64,000 nt of DNA from the NCBI GenBank assembly GCA_038049695.1, contig CP142461.1, positions 38,613,501-38,677,500 on the forward strand, written 5' to 3'. Both the position numbers and the translations under genes were made by a program. Origin of the DNA: Cinnamomum chago (lineage: Eukaryota; Streptophyta; Magnoliopsida; Laurales; Lauraceae). Positions 43,121 through 55,261 of the stretch are shown one piece after another. The notes under the pieces are model-generated. The model was not told where the DNA came from. It ran no database searches and saw nothing but the letters and a program-made list of their open reading frames with translations. Position 1 is the first letter of the stretch. Each line of letters begins with the position of its first letter.

Positions 43121-43730
43121 AGCATTTTGAGCAAATAGCATGATTTATCATTTGTATTATTATTCGCTATAGTGTGATCTTTTCATCCACCTGCCAGACC
43201 GTCGTGTCTGACCCACTACTTTTGGTACTCAGGTTCAGACTTCTTTGCCCCGAGTTGAGTGTTTTGTTGGCTGTGGAGCCATGCCTTGCAGGTTGGTTCG
43301 TCGGCTATGTCATGTAGACATTGAGCTTGACATCGGAGCTACGTCACATTTGGGTAGTAGTTAATAGCTAGTTGTTGTATGGCTTTTATTAGCCTTTTCT
43401 TGGGATTCTTAATTAATGTACATTGATAATTGTAACTTGAACATATATGGGAATGTAATATCCTGTTACTGTCAGCTCTGTAATTTATTGTGATGGTTTA
43501 CTCCAGTCTGATATGATTCTTGATATAATAGCTATATGCTAAAGGTTGAGTGCGACGCGGAATCCGATGGCCACGGACTCCGGGTCGCAGCGCCACGAAA
43601 GCTTCCGCAAAATATTCAGAACGTGTTGGAATGTGTTGTCTTCACACTCGCGGATCCTGGGAGAAAAATATAATTATACTTAATCCCATTCCCGCCCCCG
43701 AGGTTCTGGTTCGGGGGGCGTGACAGGCCC

Positions 43731-45049
43731 CCTGATAGGTTCTCGTTCTTGGGAGAGTCTTACGAGGCAATCCCGGAAGAACTGGAACAGGATCCCTGTA
43801 ACTATGATGAAGCAATTAATGACATAGATTCGGGACATTGACAAGATGCTATGAAAGCTGAGATGGAGTCTATGTACTCTAATCAGGTCTGGACACTTGT
43901 GGACTTTCCTGCCAATATCAAACCTATTGGGTGCAAGTGGGTCTACAAAAGAAAAAGAGGACCAGATGGAAGAGTTGAGACCTTTAAGGCCAGGCTTGTT
44001 GCGAAAGGGTATACTCAGAAATAGGGTATCGATTATGAGGAAACCTTTTCGCCGGTAGCCATGCTCAAGTCCATCCAGATACTATTATCCATTGCGGCTC
44101 ATCTCGATTACGAGATTTGGCAAATGGATCTCAAGATGGCGTTTCTCAATGGCCATATTGAGGAAGACATCTATATGATGCAGCCAGACGGTTTTATAGC
44201 AAGTAACCGAAAACAAAGAGTTTGCAAGTTGCTTACATAGATAAGGTACTGGTACGGTTTGCTATGCAGGACTCCAAGAAGGGTATCACACCTTTCAGGC
44301 ATGGAGTGCACCTTTCCAAGGATCAGGGTCCTAAAACCTCGGAGGAAAAGGAGCAGATGAGAGCAATTCCATACGTTTCGGCTGTTGGTAGCCTCATGTA
44401 TGCTATGCTATGTACTAGACCGGATATCTATCATGCAGTGGGCTTAGTCAGCAGATATCAGTCTAACCCAGGTCCTGATCATTGGACTGCTGTAAAATGT
44501 ATCCTCAAGTACTTGAGAAGAACTAGAGATTACATGTTGATTTATGGCAGTGATGAGCTGATTCCAGTCGGATACACAGATTCTGACTTTATGTCAAATA
44601 AGGATTCCAGGAAATCTACCTCTCGTTATGTGTTTATGCTTGGCGGAGGAGCTATAAGCTGGAGGAGTATTAAATAGGAATGTACCGCTGATTCCACTTC
44701 TGAAGCTGAATATGTAGCATCTCGTGAAGCAGCTAAGGAAGTAGTATGGCTCAAAAGGTTCCTTTTGGAACTTGGAGTGGTACCTTTGGCGCGACAGCCG
44801 CTCACAGTTTACTGTGACAGCAGTGGGGCAGTCGCTCAGTCCAAGGAACCCAGGAGCCATAAAAGCCAAAAGCACGTACAGAGGAAGTATCACTTGGTCA
44901 GAGAGATTGTGCAGAGAGGTGATATTACTATCACCAAGATAGCCTCTGCGGACAATCTGGCAGATCCCTTTACTAAGCCTTTGACCACCAAGGTTTTTGA
45001 GCAGCATGTAGACAGGATGGGCATGAGATGCAATCCTTATTGGTATTGA
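43731..45049 (+). pseudogene. Copia reverse transcriptase and RNase H remnant
   Basis: The segment begins with the RT N-terminal region (GCKWVYKRKRGPDGR, FKARLVAKGYTQ) and ends with copia RNase H (CDSSGAVAQ, ADPFTKPLT). Stops are visible at 43839 (TGA), 44022 (TAG) and 44675 (TAG). Near 44226-44233 the VCKL segment joins directly to YIDKVL, with a frame change. The whole RT palm, including the YVDD active site, is absent. The element could not reverse-transcribe itself. Confidence 0.9.
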
Positions 45050-45053
45050 GCCC

Positions 45054-45064
45054 AAGTGGGAGAT
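45054..45064 (+). other. Copia polypurine tract
   Basis: AAGTGGGAGAT directly before the 3' LTR start TGTTAG. This is the expected plus-strand primer in copia elements. Confidence 0.85.
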
Positions 45065-46102
45065 TGTTAGTTTTATGGTCTCAATACAAAGGGTATATGA
45101 TGTAATAAATTGTTTAATTTCTTTATTTATCAATAGAATTCATGCTTTTCCTTTCATGAGATGAATGGTGTTTTATATACTTGCACATAACCAATACAAA
45201 AGACATAATGGCTCATGAGATGAGCCGGAGTCCATGAGTATACTAGATGTAATACATGTGTATGGATGAGATCCACATACAGGAGACATGTATTGCAAAT
45301 CTTATACTCAAATATCTTCACAACCAGTGATGGGATTGGACATCTCATCTGACAAGGTTGCAGCGCCTTGATCACTATGAGATAGTGTGATTTGTCTCGA
45401 TCATCGGAATGTAAGATTCCGGATCATGGTGCTGGTACATTGAATGTATTGAAGGACCATGAGAAACACCTTATATACACTGTCTTTCTTTTAAGGTCTG
45501 CTCTCATAATTCCTTAGCAATAGGCTCATAATCCTGAGACATTAATGAACTCAAGTTTCTATCTATTCATTTGCATTGAGTCACCAATGAGTGAGGCCAA
45601 TTCTAGGTCAACACCTCGGTGATTTGGGTATGTTGTAGTAGAGCTGTGGGAACATTCAATGGTCAAGATGGAATCTATCTTTAATATCCCCTTGTGCTAA
45701 TTAATGGATTTATCCTTGGTAAGTGCGCACCCATTCCAATTAAGAGTTAATTGGATCGGTACCAAATGATCATTATAATTAATTTGGGCTCAAGGATAAT
45801 AAGATATGGATCTAATTTGGTGGACAGGTCCATTTGATCCATGGATATAGATGGAGGGGCCTACTTGTGGTACTGAGGAAGTTTAGGGTCTTCATTGTAA
45901 TTTATTCCGAAGACTGGAGTGCAATTGGATTTATATAGTGGAGTTATTTGCAATTAACTGTGGGCCCGGATTGCACATGAGATGTGGGGTTGCGTGTCCC
46001 AGTTGGAGCCAGCTTTCTAAGGAATCCCTAGTGGTCCCCACGCTAGCCCAAATTATTAGAAAGATATTAATACTACTTGAACTCTAAAAGGAAGGTTACT
46101 AT
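45065..46102 (+). repeat. Copia 3' LTR, left part
   Basis: It starts TGTTAGTTTTATGG and aligns to 2799-3837 of the 5' LTR with many substitutions. It is interrupted after actat (46098-46102) by the non-coding element and resumes at 53594. Confidence 0.92.
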
Positions 46103-48378
46103 TGTAAAGTCCTGGGATCCGAACCCTAGAGGGGGGGTGAATAGGGTGAGCTTCAATTATGACCAATTTTAATCAATTTAACTTCTTTAACTTAAACTAG
46201 TCACAAGTGGTGATTACAAATAAAATGCCGAAGCTTACTAAAAACAATCACCACAAAGCAAGCACCATCACACAAGGATTTACAGTGGTTCGGCCTCAAT
46301 GCCTACATCCACTATCGGCTTGTGATCCAACACCCCACCGGATTTCCACTATTTATGCTTTTTAATAGGCTAAGCAATAACCTTTACAATATGCTTTTCA
46401 AGGCTAAGCAATAACCTTTACAATGATGTTTTTCAAGGCTTAACATCAACCTATACATTATGCTTTTCTTAGGCTAAGCAATAACCTCTTCAACCAAGTT
46501 GGTTATCTCTCTAAGTAGTGTCTAAATTACACTTGATGGAGATTCAATTTAGCTCATTACAATGCCTCTTAATTAGGCAGATATGGAAGTGAAAAACTAA
46601 ACACTTGATGGAGATTCAATTTAGCTCATTACAATGCCTCTTAATTAGGCGGATATGGAAGTGAAAAACTAACTCACACAAACACTTAATGAATGCAAAG
46701 ATGTATGCTCATGACGTGTGTGTGTGTGTGTGCGATGTCCTCAATCATTTTGAAAATGAAAGCTCATAAATGTATGCCTAAGGCTTTTGAAAGTTTTAGC
46801 TCATAAAACATTTATGATTGAGGAAATGCTAATCACATGTTAAAACTAACTTGTAAAAGATATACATTTGTATCCTAAACAAGTTGTGAAAATTCAAAGA
46901 CCAAAACATGTGAAGCATAGGGATGTCAATCAAATCAACAATGTAGCTCATAAAATATAAAAATAGATTTGATTGAAATAAGGGGACAAACCATATGTAA
47001 TTATAAATACAACTTGAATATGATATACCAATCAATGCAAAGCAAGTTGTGAAACTTTAAAACAAATTTACATATGATTTGTAAAGATGTTGAATCCACA
47101 ACATAAGATATATTTTGAAAGAGATTTTCTTATGATGAAAAACAACACCCACCCAAAGATTCAACCAAGTAAATGAATCATGTTACATATAATTTCAAAG
47201 ATTCTTTCATTAACATGATCTACTTAGATTTACCAAATAAAGTACTACTTGGATTGAATCAAATGGTGATGCATCCAAAACAATAGATCAATTCAAAATA
47301 TAAAACATGTTAAGGACACAACAAATTAATCATAGTTTATCATGCTAGAAAGGATTTACCAATAATTAGAGCAAAACATGAAAACATATGATTTATAACA
47401 ATGTTGAATCCAAAACATAAGATATATTTGAAAGTGATTTTCTTGTGATGGAAAACAACAACCAAAGATTCAACCAAGTATATGGATCATGTTACATATA
47501 ATTTCAAAGATTTTTCCATTAACATGATCTACTTAGTTTTACCAATTCAAGTACTACTTGGATTGAATCAATGGTGATGCATCCAAAACAATGAATCAAT
47601 TCAAAACATAAACATGTTAAGGATACAACAAAACATAGTATATCATGCTACAAAAGATTTACCAAAAATAAAACAAAGCATGATAACATATGGTTAAGGA
47701 AAGTAGAGCTTACTTGGTGATTTAACTCATTAATCCAAGCTTTAGCTTTCCTAATGATCCCCTTCATCCCTTAGTTCATTTCCCTTTTATTTGCCTCAAA
47801 ACCCCTCAAGGAGGGCCTTAAAATTCCCAACTTTTGGCAAAGGAAAGAACTCATATTTATAGAAAAAAATGCCCAACGGCTAGTCCCCGGTCGACCGGGT
47901 ATGCACAACGGTCAGAAAAATGACCGTTGGAGCTTCAGGAACCCAGTCGGCCTGCAATGTGGCCGGTTGACCGGGTCCCCTGGGCCGGTCGACCGGCCAC
48001 ACTGCTGGTCGACCCCCTGGGACCAAAATTCCCATAATTGCATATTTTCAAAATATTTCTTGGGGGAACTTTTGGGCCACTAAACCAAGCTTGGAAACAT
48101 GTTTAAAATAAACCTAAGATGTTTAAAAATATGAAACACAAGGAGCCTAAAATGATTCGAAACTTTAAAACCAAAGGCTTGCTTGATTTCTAAAAACTCT
48201 TTTTAAAAAACAAATGCATCCAAGATTAAAAACAAAAATGCATAAATCAATACTTTTACAACTCTTAAAAACAATGCATGTATAAAACAAGATTTCTTAA
48301 ATCAATGCATATGTGTAAATCAAATGATGCTAGAATGAAAATGCATCCATCAAATTGCAATCTACAAAAACCCTAACA
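46103..48378 (-). repeat. 3' LTR of non-coding element
   Basis: 2,276 bp, about 90 bp longer than its partner at 51400-53588. A 70-bp segment (CACTTGATGGAGATTCAATT onward) is duplicated at about 46533-46670, and a GT run near 46716-46731 is longer. The LTRs differ at more sites than those of the gag-only element, so this insertion is older. A palindrome block lies at 47885-48020, then TATA-like TATAAATA (minus strand, near 47855). Confidence 0.9.
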
Positions 48379-48390
48379 ATTTCCCCCTTT
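48379..48390 (-). other. Polypurine tract of non-coding element
   Basis: The minus strand reads AAAGGGGGAAAT directly before the LTR start TGTTAGGG. Confidence 0.8.
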
Positions 48391-51240
48391 GCAATTTGAT
48401 GGCAACACACTCACCACTGAATTTACACACTAAGTCTTCAGCTCCCCCTCAGCTGGACAAGTCTTGAAATCTTCTTGGATGCTTCTTCTCTTAGCTTGGG
48501 CTCTTGGGCTTCAATCTTCTTGATGCTTGGTGCTTGATCAATCTTTAAGCTTTCTTTTCATCTTTCTTTCTTTAGCCAAGCATCTTCTTTAGCTCCCAAG
48601 CTTTCTTTCTTCTATTAGCTCTTCCCCTTTGACCATGCCTCTCTCTCCCTTTGGCAAGATATGCATTCTCTCCCCTTGTCGAAGATCATACAAAATCTCC
48701 CCTTAGGAAGCTTGGACATTCTCTTCCCCTTTAGAGAACTTGAATGCTCTCTCCCCCTTTGACATTAAATTGCAAAGGTACCTACACACATGAAATAAGG
48801 AAAATACCTTTTAGTAGCACCTGTTAACAAAAGAAATCGAAAATGAAATTCATAACAGGCTATCATGTATGGAAGTAATCTCTAAGGGTTCAAAGGCAAT
48901 CCAAGGGTGAATTTGATCAAAACTAATACTTCCTATGAAGGTTTACACCCCCCCCCTCAATCCATTCTCTCCTTTTGTCAACATATTGACAAAGATTTAA
49001 CTATTAGATGCAAGAAGAAGATGGTTTAACCAATTGAGGGCCAACTTCAAGGGAAGAATTAGATTCGTTTAACTATAAGGCTCAATATGATCAAATTACC
49101 AAAAGAAGGCAAGGTCTAATGAGAAAAGCAATCATGGATTCCAATTGGGATTCAAAGATAAGTCTATTAAAACAATCACTCTAAAATGGATTTAAAAATA
49201 TGACTATTAGGAAAAATCCAAATTAGAGCTATCCATGATGAAATGGGGTTTATTAATCATAACATCAAATAATTTAACTATGAAAAACATATGCTATGAA
49301 GGTTTTGAAATCATTTCATTCAATCAATAAATATGACTTATTAAAGTGCAAGTTGAGTGAAATGAAATTCAAACATGAAGCCTACCTCAACAATTAACCA
49401 ACCAATATTATGAACAGATAAACATGGTGGTCATGAGATTTACCTATATGAGCAAGGGAGGAGGCAATCATGAACATTATGATGCTAATTAATGGAGTGT
49501 GACATGGAATGAAAACATATAACTAGCAAGTTCAATCCAATGTACACAAGGTCTATCACATTCACAAGAAATCAAATCAATCGAAAATTTTACCAATTGA
49601 AACCAATTGAATTTGACAACATGATAAAGAGCAAGGATGTGACAAACACAAAATTCCATCAAGCATCATAAATGGATATTCATCACTTTTAAAGATATGA
49701 CTAATGAGCATAGTGATGAACAAGATAAATTGCAATGCAAAAGGATATAACTTTGTAATGCATGCAATTTCCAGAGTGTCAAAATCATATGAATTCAACA
49801 TCTAAGATATCCATCAAACATATAGAAATATGAGGAATAGATTTCAAAGAGTTTCATATGATCAAGAACACTACTATGAAGTTGAAACATGTATAAGGAT
49901 GATATCACTTAGAGAATGTACATGAATCAACATCATAATCATCCAAAAAGATATGACTAGAGAGCATAGAGGATGGGTTTTAGTTCTAGTATGGTTTCTA
50001 CAAGTATAATAAATATCACAACCATACATAGAACGATTTGACATTTGCATAGAGAGGATCAATCAACACTCAAGATCTAACTCATACCATATCATCAATA
50101 AAAAATATAACTATGTAATCACAAGAAGGTATGAAGTTAAAAGGATCAATCTATCATGTAACATCTCCACTCTTAGAAAATGTACTAAGCTTACAATGCA
50201 ATGGAAAAAGATATGGGGTTTAAACCAAATGAACTTAGCACATAAAATCACATATGTACTTATTAGGCTCAAATGATAATAAAACAAAAGATTTTACTAT
50301 AAAGCACATAAACAATCATCAATTTGCATTAATGAAAAAAAAAATATACCAAGTTAGGCACAAACATGCAAATCAACGAAACCATATCCAACCAAGCAAT
50401 GTAAGACATCAAAATCAATTTGCATAAAGAATGTAACTAAATGAGCAAAGATGCAAATTGTTTGTAAAAATTATTTCCTTCCAAATGATATAATCATAAT
50501 TAAGCACAAGGAAATAAATTCAAGGAAAATGCTTCTATAAATACAACCAATAAAGCTTAGAACATTTTCCAAAGTTTTTCAAATCACTTCAAAATTTAAA
50601 GTTCAAACAAAGAATCATTTATAGAATTAAGAGCAAGCGATTTTGAAAAACAAGAAGTGTACTATTGCAAATTTTCAATTTGTAAAACAATAGACACTCA
50701 CATATTTTCCATACCAAGAGATATAACTTGAAAATCAATGGAAAACATAAATTGCTTCAAATCATTTGATTTACAAAAAAGGTCTAACTATGACATTCAT
50801 CAAATGATTTTCCAACATCAATTGATCATGAAAAATCTAGCTATGAAAGCTTTTGTAATCACAATCAATTGATCATGAATATATATGCACTACAAGCGAT
50901 ATAACTATATGAACAAAATGCAAATCCATCATGAAAATATTGCAATCAAGGGATTTTGAAAACCATGAGATATAACATAAAAGTTCATGAAGACAAAATC
51001 AAATGATCACAAAGAACCATTGCATTTTAAGAGATGTGACTATAAAGAAACAAAATGCAAATGTAACATGACCAACAAATAGATATAACTAAAAAGTATA
51101 GGTTGGTCTAGAGAGGATCAAGGCCTTAAGGTTAGTCTAAAAGTGTACCAATGAAGATTCACCTAAGGTCTTGAAAAGGTTGTCCTTGAGAGATCACTAT
51201 GAGGACAAACCAACTCTTGAAGATATAACTTGAAAAAGTC
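48391..51240. repeat. Internal stem-loop array of non-coding element
   Basis: It has the same design as 8934-10710. Perfect arms include 50416-50425/50451-50460 (10 bp), 50471-50480/50508-50517 (10 bp), 50524-50531/50563-50570 (8 bp), 50705-50712/50738-50745 (8 bp), 50759-50770/50799-50810 (12 bp), 50952-50958/50994-51000 enclosing 50964-50968/50985-50989, 51022-51028/51052-51058 and 51070-51076/51102-51108. Loops near 25 nt repeatedly contain GATATAACT or GTAACTA. Positions correspond to stem-loops of the gag-only element, with paired changes in the arms. No protein is encoded. Confidence 0.8.
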
Positions 51241-51385
51241 TTAGAGTGGTGCAATGAAACTAGGGGAAAATATATTTTCAAACATAGTGGAAATCATTAC
51301 AAAGATATGCAATAAATCACAACACTAGGGTTCTAATCTAGCAAGGATCAACTCCGGGTTGTTAAGCCCTAAAATGGAGTAACCC

Positions 51386-51397
51386 ACTCTGATACCA
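51386..51397 (-). other. Primer binding site of non-coding element
   Basis: The minus strand reads TGGTATCAGAGT, 2 bases inside the 5' LTR, complementary to initiator Met tRNA with one end mismatch. It matches the primer-site type of the gag-only element. Confidence 0.85.
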
Positions 51398-51399
51398 AT

Positions 51400-53588
51400 T
51401 GTGAGTCCGGGGATCCGAACCCTAGACGGGGGGTGAATAGGGTGAGCTTCAATTATGACCAATTTTAATCAATTTAACTTCTTTAACTTAAACTAGTCAC
51501 AAGTGGTGATTACAAATAAAATGCAGAAGCTTAATAAAAACAATCACCACAAAGCAAGCATCATCACACAAGGATTTATAGTGGTTCGGCCTCAATGCCT
51601 ACATCCACTACCGGCTTGTGATGCAACACCCCACCGGATTTCCACTATTTATGCTTTTCAATAGGCTAAGCAATAACCTTTACAATGATGTTTTTCAAGG
51701 CTTAACATCAACCTATACATTATGCTTTTCTTAGGCTAAACAATAACCTCTTCAACCAAATGGTTGATTATCTCTCTAAGTAGTGTCTAAATTACACTTG
51801 ATGGAGATTCAATTTAGCTCATTACAATGCCTCTTAATTAGGCGGATATGGAAGTGAAAAACTAACTCACACAAACACTTAATGAATGCAAAGATGTATG
51901 CTCATGATGTGTGTGTGTGTGATGTCCTCAATCATTTTGAAAATGAAAGCTCATAAATGTATGCCTAAGGCTTTTGAAAGTTTTAGCTCATAAAACATTT
52001 ATGATTGAGGAAATGCTAATCACATGTTAAAACTAACTTGTAAAAGATATACATTTGTATCTTAAACAAGTTGTGAAAATTCAAAGACCAAAACATGTGA
52101 AGCATAGGGATGTCAATCAAATCAACAATGTAGCTCATAAAACATAAAAATAGATTTGATTGAAATAAGGGGACAAATCATATGTAATTATAAATACAAC
52201 TTGAATATGATATACCAATCAATGCAAAGCAAGTTGTGAAACTTTAAAACAAATTTACATATGATTTGTAAAGATGTTGAATCCACAACATAAGATATAT
52301 TTTGAAAGCGATTTTCTTATGATGAAAAACAACACCCAAAGATTCAACCAAGTATATGAATCATGTTACATATAATTTCAAAGATTCTTTCATTAACATG
52401 ATCTACTTAGATTTACCAAATAAAGTACTACTTGGATTTAATCAAATGGTGATGCATCCAAAACAATAGATCAATTCAAAATATAAAACATGTTAAGGAC
52501 ACAACAAATCATAGTTTATCATGCTAGAAAGGATTTACCAATAATTAGAGCAAAACATGAAAACATATGATTTGTGACAATGTTGAATCCAAAACATAAA
52601 ATATATTTGAAAGTGATTTTCTTATGATGGAAAACAACAACCAAAGATTCAACCAAGTATATGGATCATGTTACATATAATTTCAAAGATTTTTCCATTA
52701 ACATGATCTACTTAGTTTTACCAATTCAAGTACTACTTGGATTGAATCAATGGTGATGCATCCAAAACAATGAATCAATTCAAAACATAAACATGTTAGG
52801 GATACAACAAAACATATTATATCATGCTACAAAAGATTTACCAAAAATAAAACAAAGCATGATAACATATGGTTAAGGAAAGTAGAGCTTACTTGGTGAT
52901 TTAACTCATTAATCCAAGCTTTAGCTTTCCTAATGATCCCCTTCATCCCTTAGTTCATTTCCCTTTTATTTGCCTCAAAACCCCTCAAGGAGGGCCTTAA
53001 AATTTCCAACTTTTGGCAAAGGAAAGAACTCATATTTATAGAAAAAAATGCCCAACGGCTAGTCCCCGGTCGACCTGGAAACAGGTCTCGGTCGACCGGG
53101 TATGCACAACGGTCAGAAAAATGACCGTTGGAGCTTCTGGAACCCAGTCGGCCTGCAGTGTGGCCGGTCGACCGGGTCCCCTGGGCCGGTCTCCCGGCCA
53201 CACTGCTGGTCGACCCCCTGGGACCAAAATTCCTATAATTGCATATTTTCAAAGTATTTCTTGGGGGAACTTTTGGGCCACTAAACCAAGCTTGGAAACA
53301 TGTTTTAAATAAACCTAAGATGTTTAAAAACATGAAACACAAAAAGCCTAAAATGATTCGAAACTTTAAAACCAAAGGCTTGCTTGATTTCTAAAAACTC
53401 TTTTTAAAAAACAAATGCATCCAAGATTAAAAACAAAACATGCATAAATCAATACTTTTACAAATCTTAAAAACAAAGCATGTATAAAACAAGATTTCAA
53501 GATTTCTTAAATCAATGCATATGTGTAAATCAAATGATGCTAGAATGAAAATGCATCCATCAAATTGCAATCTACAAAAACCCTAACA
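51400..53588 (-). repeat. 5' LTR of non-coding element
   Basis: 2,189 bp, partner of 46103-48378. The palindrome block at 53065-53215 has one more GGTCGACC unit than the other LTR. Small frames within it overlap palindromes and are not conserved. Confidence 0.9.
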
Positions 53589-53593
53589 ACTAT

Positions 53594-54318
53594 TTCTATT
53601 TGAAGTGAGACTTCTAATAGTGGTAATGGTAAGCTACTAATTATTAATTGAAGTAGGACTTCTATTTTAATTAGAAAGGAGAAAGCTACTAATTGTTGTG
53701 GAAGTGAGACTTCTATGGAAACTAGCAAGGGAGAAGTTTACTATTTTGTAATGGGAGTTAAACTTCTATTTCAAATAGGAAAAGAGGAGGTGTGGAGGGC
53801 TATAAATAGAGGAATCATCCCCTCTTGGTCGTGCATATTACATACAGCCACTTCAGCCCCTTTGTGCAAGAGTTGCACAAGTTCTCTTCCTCTCTAAGTT
53901 CCCCTCTCTTTCACCTTTAGTTCCTTAGAGTTACTAGTTGGGTTTTCTCTTGAAGATTCCACCATCTTCTTGAGAAAAGAGATCTAATACGGGTCATAGC
54001 GTGGAAGATCAAAAGGAGTTGGAGATTCTTAATTGGATAGTGAAGGTGTTCATCATCAAAGTAAAGAACTCAAATTCTCCATTAGAGCACAACAAAGCTC
54101 CAAAGGTATATCTACATCCTTGTATGCTATAGATTTTGTGGTTGCATGTTTATGTGCTAATTTCTATCTTTTAGATAGTATTTGTTGTTGTACATGGATA
54201 TGAGTTTTGAGGAATTGCATCCTGGATTGGGTTTGTTGCATTCTAGACAATTGATCCTTGCATTAAGTGGGTCAAAAGTTTTTGAAACTTGTCTGGAAGG
54301 CCCACCTATATTCCAACA
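53594..54318 (+). repeat. Copia 3' LTR, right part
   Basis: It continues from 46102 and ends TTCCAACA, followed by the copia target duplication ataat (54319-54323). It keeps an intact TATA box, TATAAATA at 53801-53808, and three GAAGT-nnn-ACTTC hairpins (53602, 53650, 53701). Confidence 0.92.
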
Positions 54319-54323
54319 ATAAT

Positions 54324-55259
54324 TCCATGCTAAATGAATGCTAGGAACAATCAGAAAGCTTGAGAATGAAATTTTACTCCTAGTCCAGTCTTGTTTGCTT
54401 GGAAAATGTAGGTTTTTGCTGTTATCATTTTCAACGAAGTGGATCTTAAAAAGAAAGTAAGAACAGATGTAGGAATAAAATTGATGTGAACGAATCTAAT
54501 AATCATTGTCTCGTTCATAATGTTTATAGTCCTGGTTGGAGCATGTATCACAATTACAGCTTTTTAATGGTTGTGTTAATGTCACTTTACATCTTGATCA
54601 ATTTAACAGTGTACTCACTGACATTGTGTTAGAATGTATGGAGATTCATATTTGAAGTGAGTTGTTGTAGCATCATGTAACTTTTCAAATTGTCCACATA
54701 ATATACTTGGCTACCTATCACATATTAGCACAGGTAATTTTGTTCTTTAGTTCAAATTTGGAAATGGTCAATATCGCTTTATTTGGGAAAACAATGGCCA
54801 ACAACATTAACCATGCTCTTCTACCACTCCCACCATCATGTATCTTTTGAAAACCAATGAAGTAATTGCACAAGTCTGAATTGATTGTTTTATCCTCATA
54901 TCTATCATAATTCATAAGCAGCACACATCCAGGAAGGATGAATGCTTTCATTTATAATCTAATTTATTGAAAAGATTCTAATGTTGTTTTTGTTATTGCA
55001 GATTGATGGACGCTTTGGGGTCGGTTGCAGACTAGGTAAATGTGTTTTATTTTTTTAGTTTATTTGTATATGTATATTGGACATATATATGGGATTGAGA
55101 TTGTATCATTATTGATTGTAATATTTGTTTAATGAGATGAATGATTTGATGAAAAATGGACTTTTGTTTGCATGAAATTTTTATATTGAATAGGTTTGAC
55201 ACAGGTGTACAAAACAGGTTTAAAGGGAAAAAATATATATTGGAAAAAGCTATTATAAA
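54324..55259. other. Unassigned sequence with one possible exon
   Basis: It is continuous with 2034-2793 before the copia insertion. Near 55001-55036 a TTGTTATTGCAG acceptor-like site, a short open segment (IDGRFGVGCRL) and an AG-GTAAATG donor-like site suggest an internal exon of about 34 bases. It could belong to a CACTA transposase-associated gene or to host sequence. I recognise no family. Confidence 0.25.
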
Positions 55260-55261
55260 AA

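Larger units (their letters stand above)
39715..43725 (+). mobile_element. Solo LTR (copy 2) of the same long-LTR family
   Basis: 4,011 bp, TGTGAGAACCCG to GGCGTGACA, with TSD ggccc at 39710-39714 and 43726-43730. Same family and orientation as 35881-39073, but about 800 bp longer, mainly from a degenerate repeat array (42540-43120) and a 67-bp duplication (42298-42436). TTATAAG at 40226-40232 is a possible core promoter. Palindromes TCGCTCGAGCGA occur from 41259. A 101-residue frame at 42061 is not conserved in copy 1. Confidence 0.88.
46103..53588 (-). mobile_element. Non-coding LTR retrotransposon (LARD-like)
   Basis: 7,486 bp in reverse orientation with TSD actat (46098-46102, 53589-53593). 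In its own sense: 5' LTR 53588-51400, primer site, 3.0-kb internal domain with no gene, polypurine tract, 3' LTR 48378-46103. It is related to the gag-only element at 6609-14099 in LTR ends, CGGTCGACCG palindromes, TATA position and internal stem-loops. The gag frame is missing: homology runs from the array straight past the position of the gag C-terminus (about 51160) into a short leader. Large non-coding derivatives mobilised in trans are known in plants as LARDs. Confidence 0.92.
2799..54318 (+). mobile_element. Ty1/copia retrotransposon, full length but heavily nested
   Basis: Order is 5' LTR, primer site, gag, protease, integrase, RT, RNase H, polypurine tract, 3' LTR. The TSD is ataat at 2794-2798 and 54319-54323. 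Removing the gypsy, two solo-LTR and non-coding insertions leaves about 8.9 kb with LTRs near 1.76 kb. The domain order, integrase before reverse transcriptase, defines Ty1/copia. The element is non-functional: it has nonsense codons, lost protease and integrase residues, and a deletion removing the RT active site. The first bases of the 5' LTR have decayed (TATTAT for TGTTAG). Confidence 0.92.

Noticed and set aside
35881..43725. Reading the two related sequences as the 5' and 3' LTRs of one element
   Set aside because: Each has its own perfect 5-bp target duplication, and the sequence between them is copia integrase in frame with the flanks.
46710..46735. GT microsatellite as a functional signal
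   Set aside because: An ordinary dinucleotide run that differs in length between the two LTRs.
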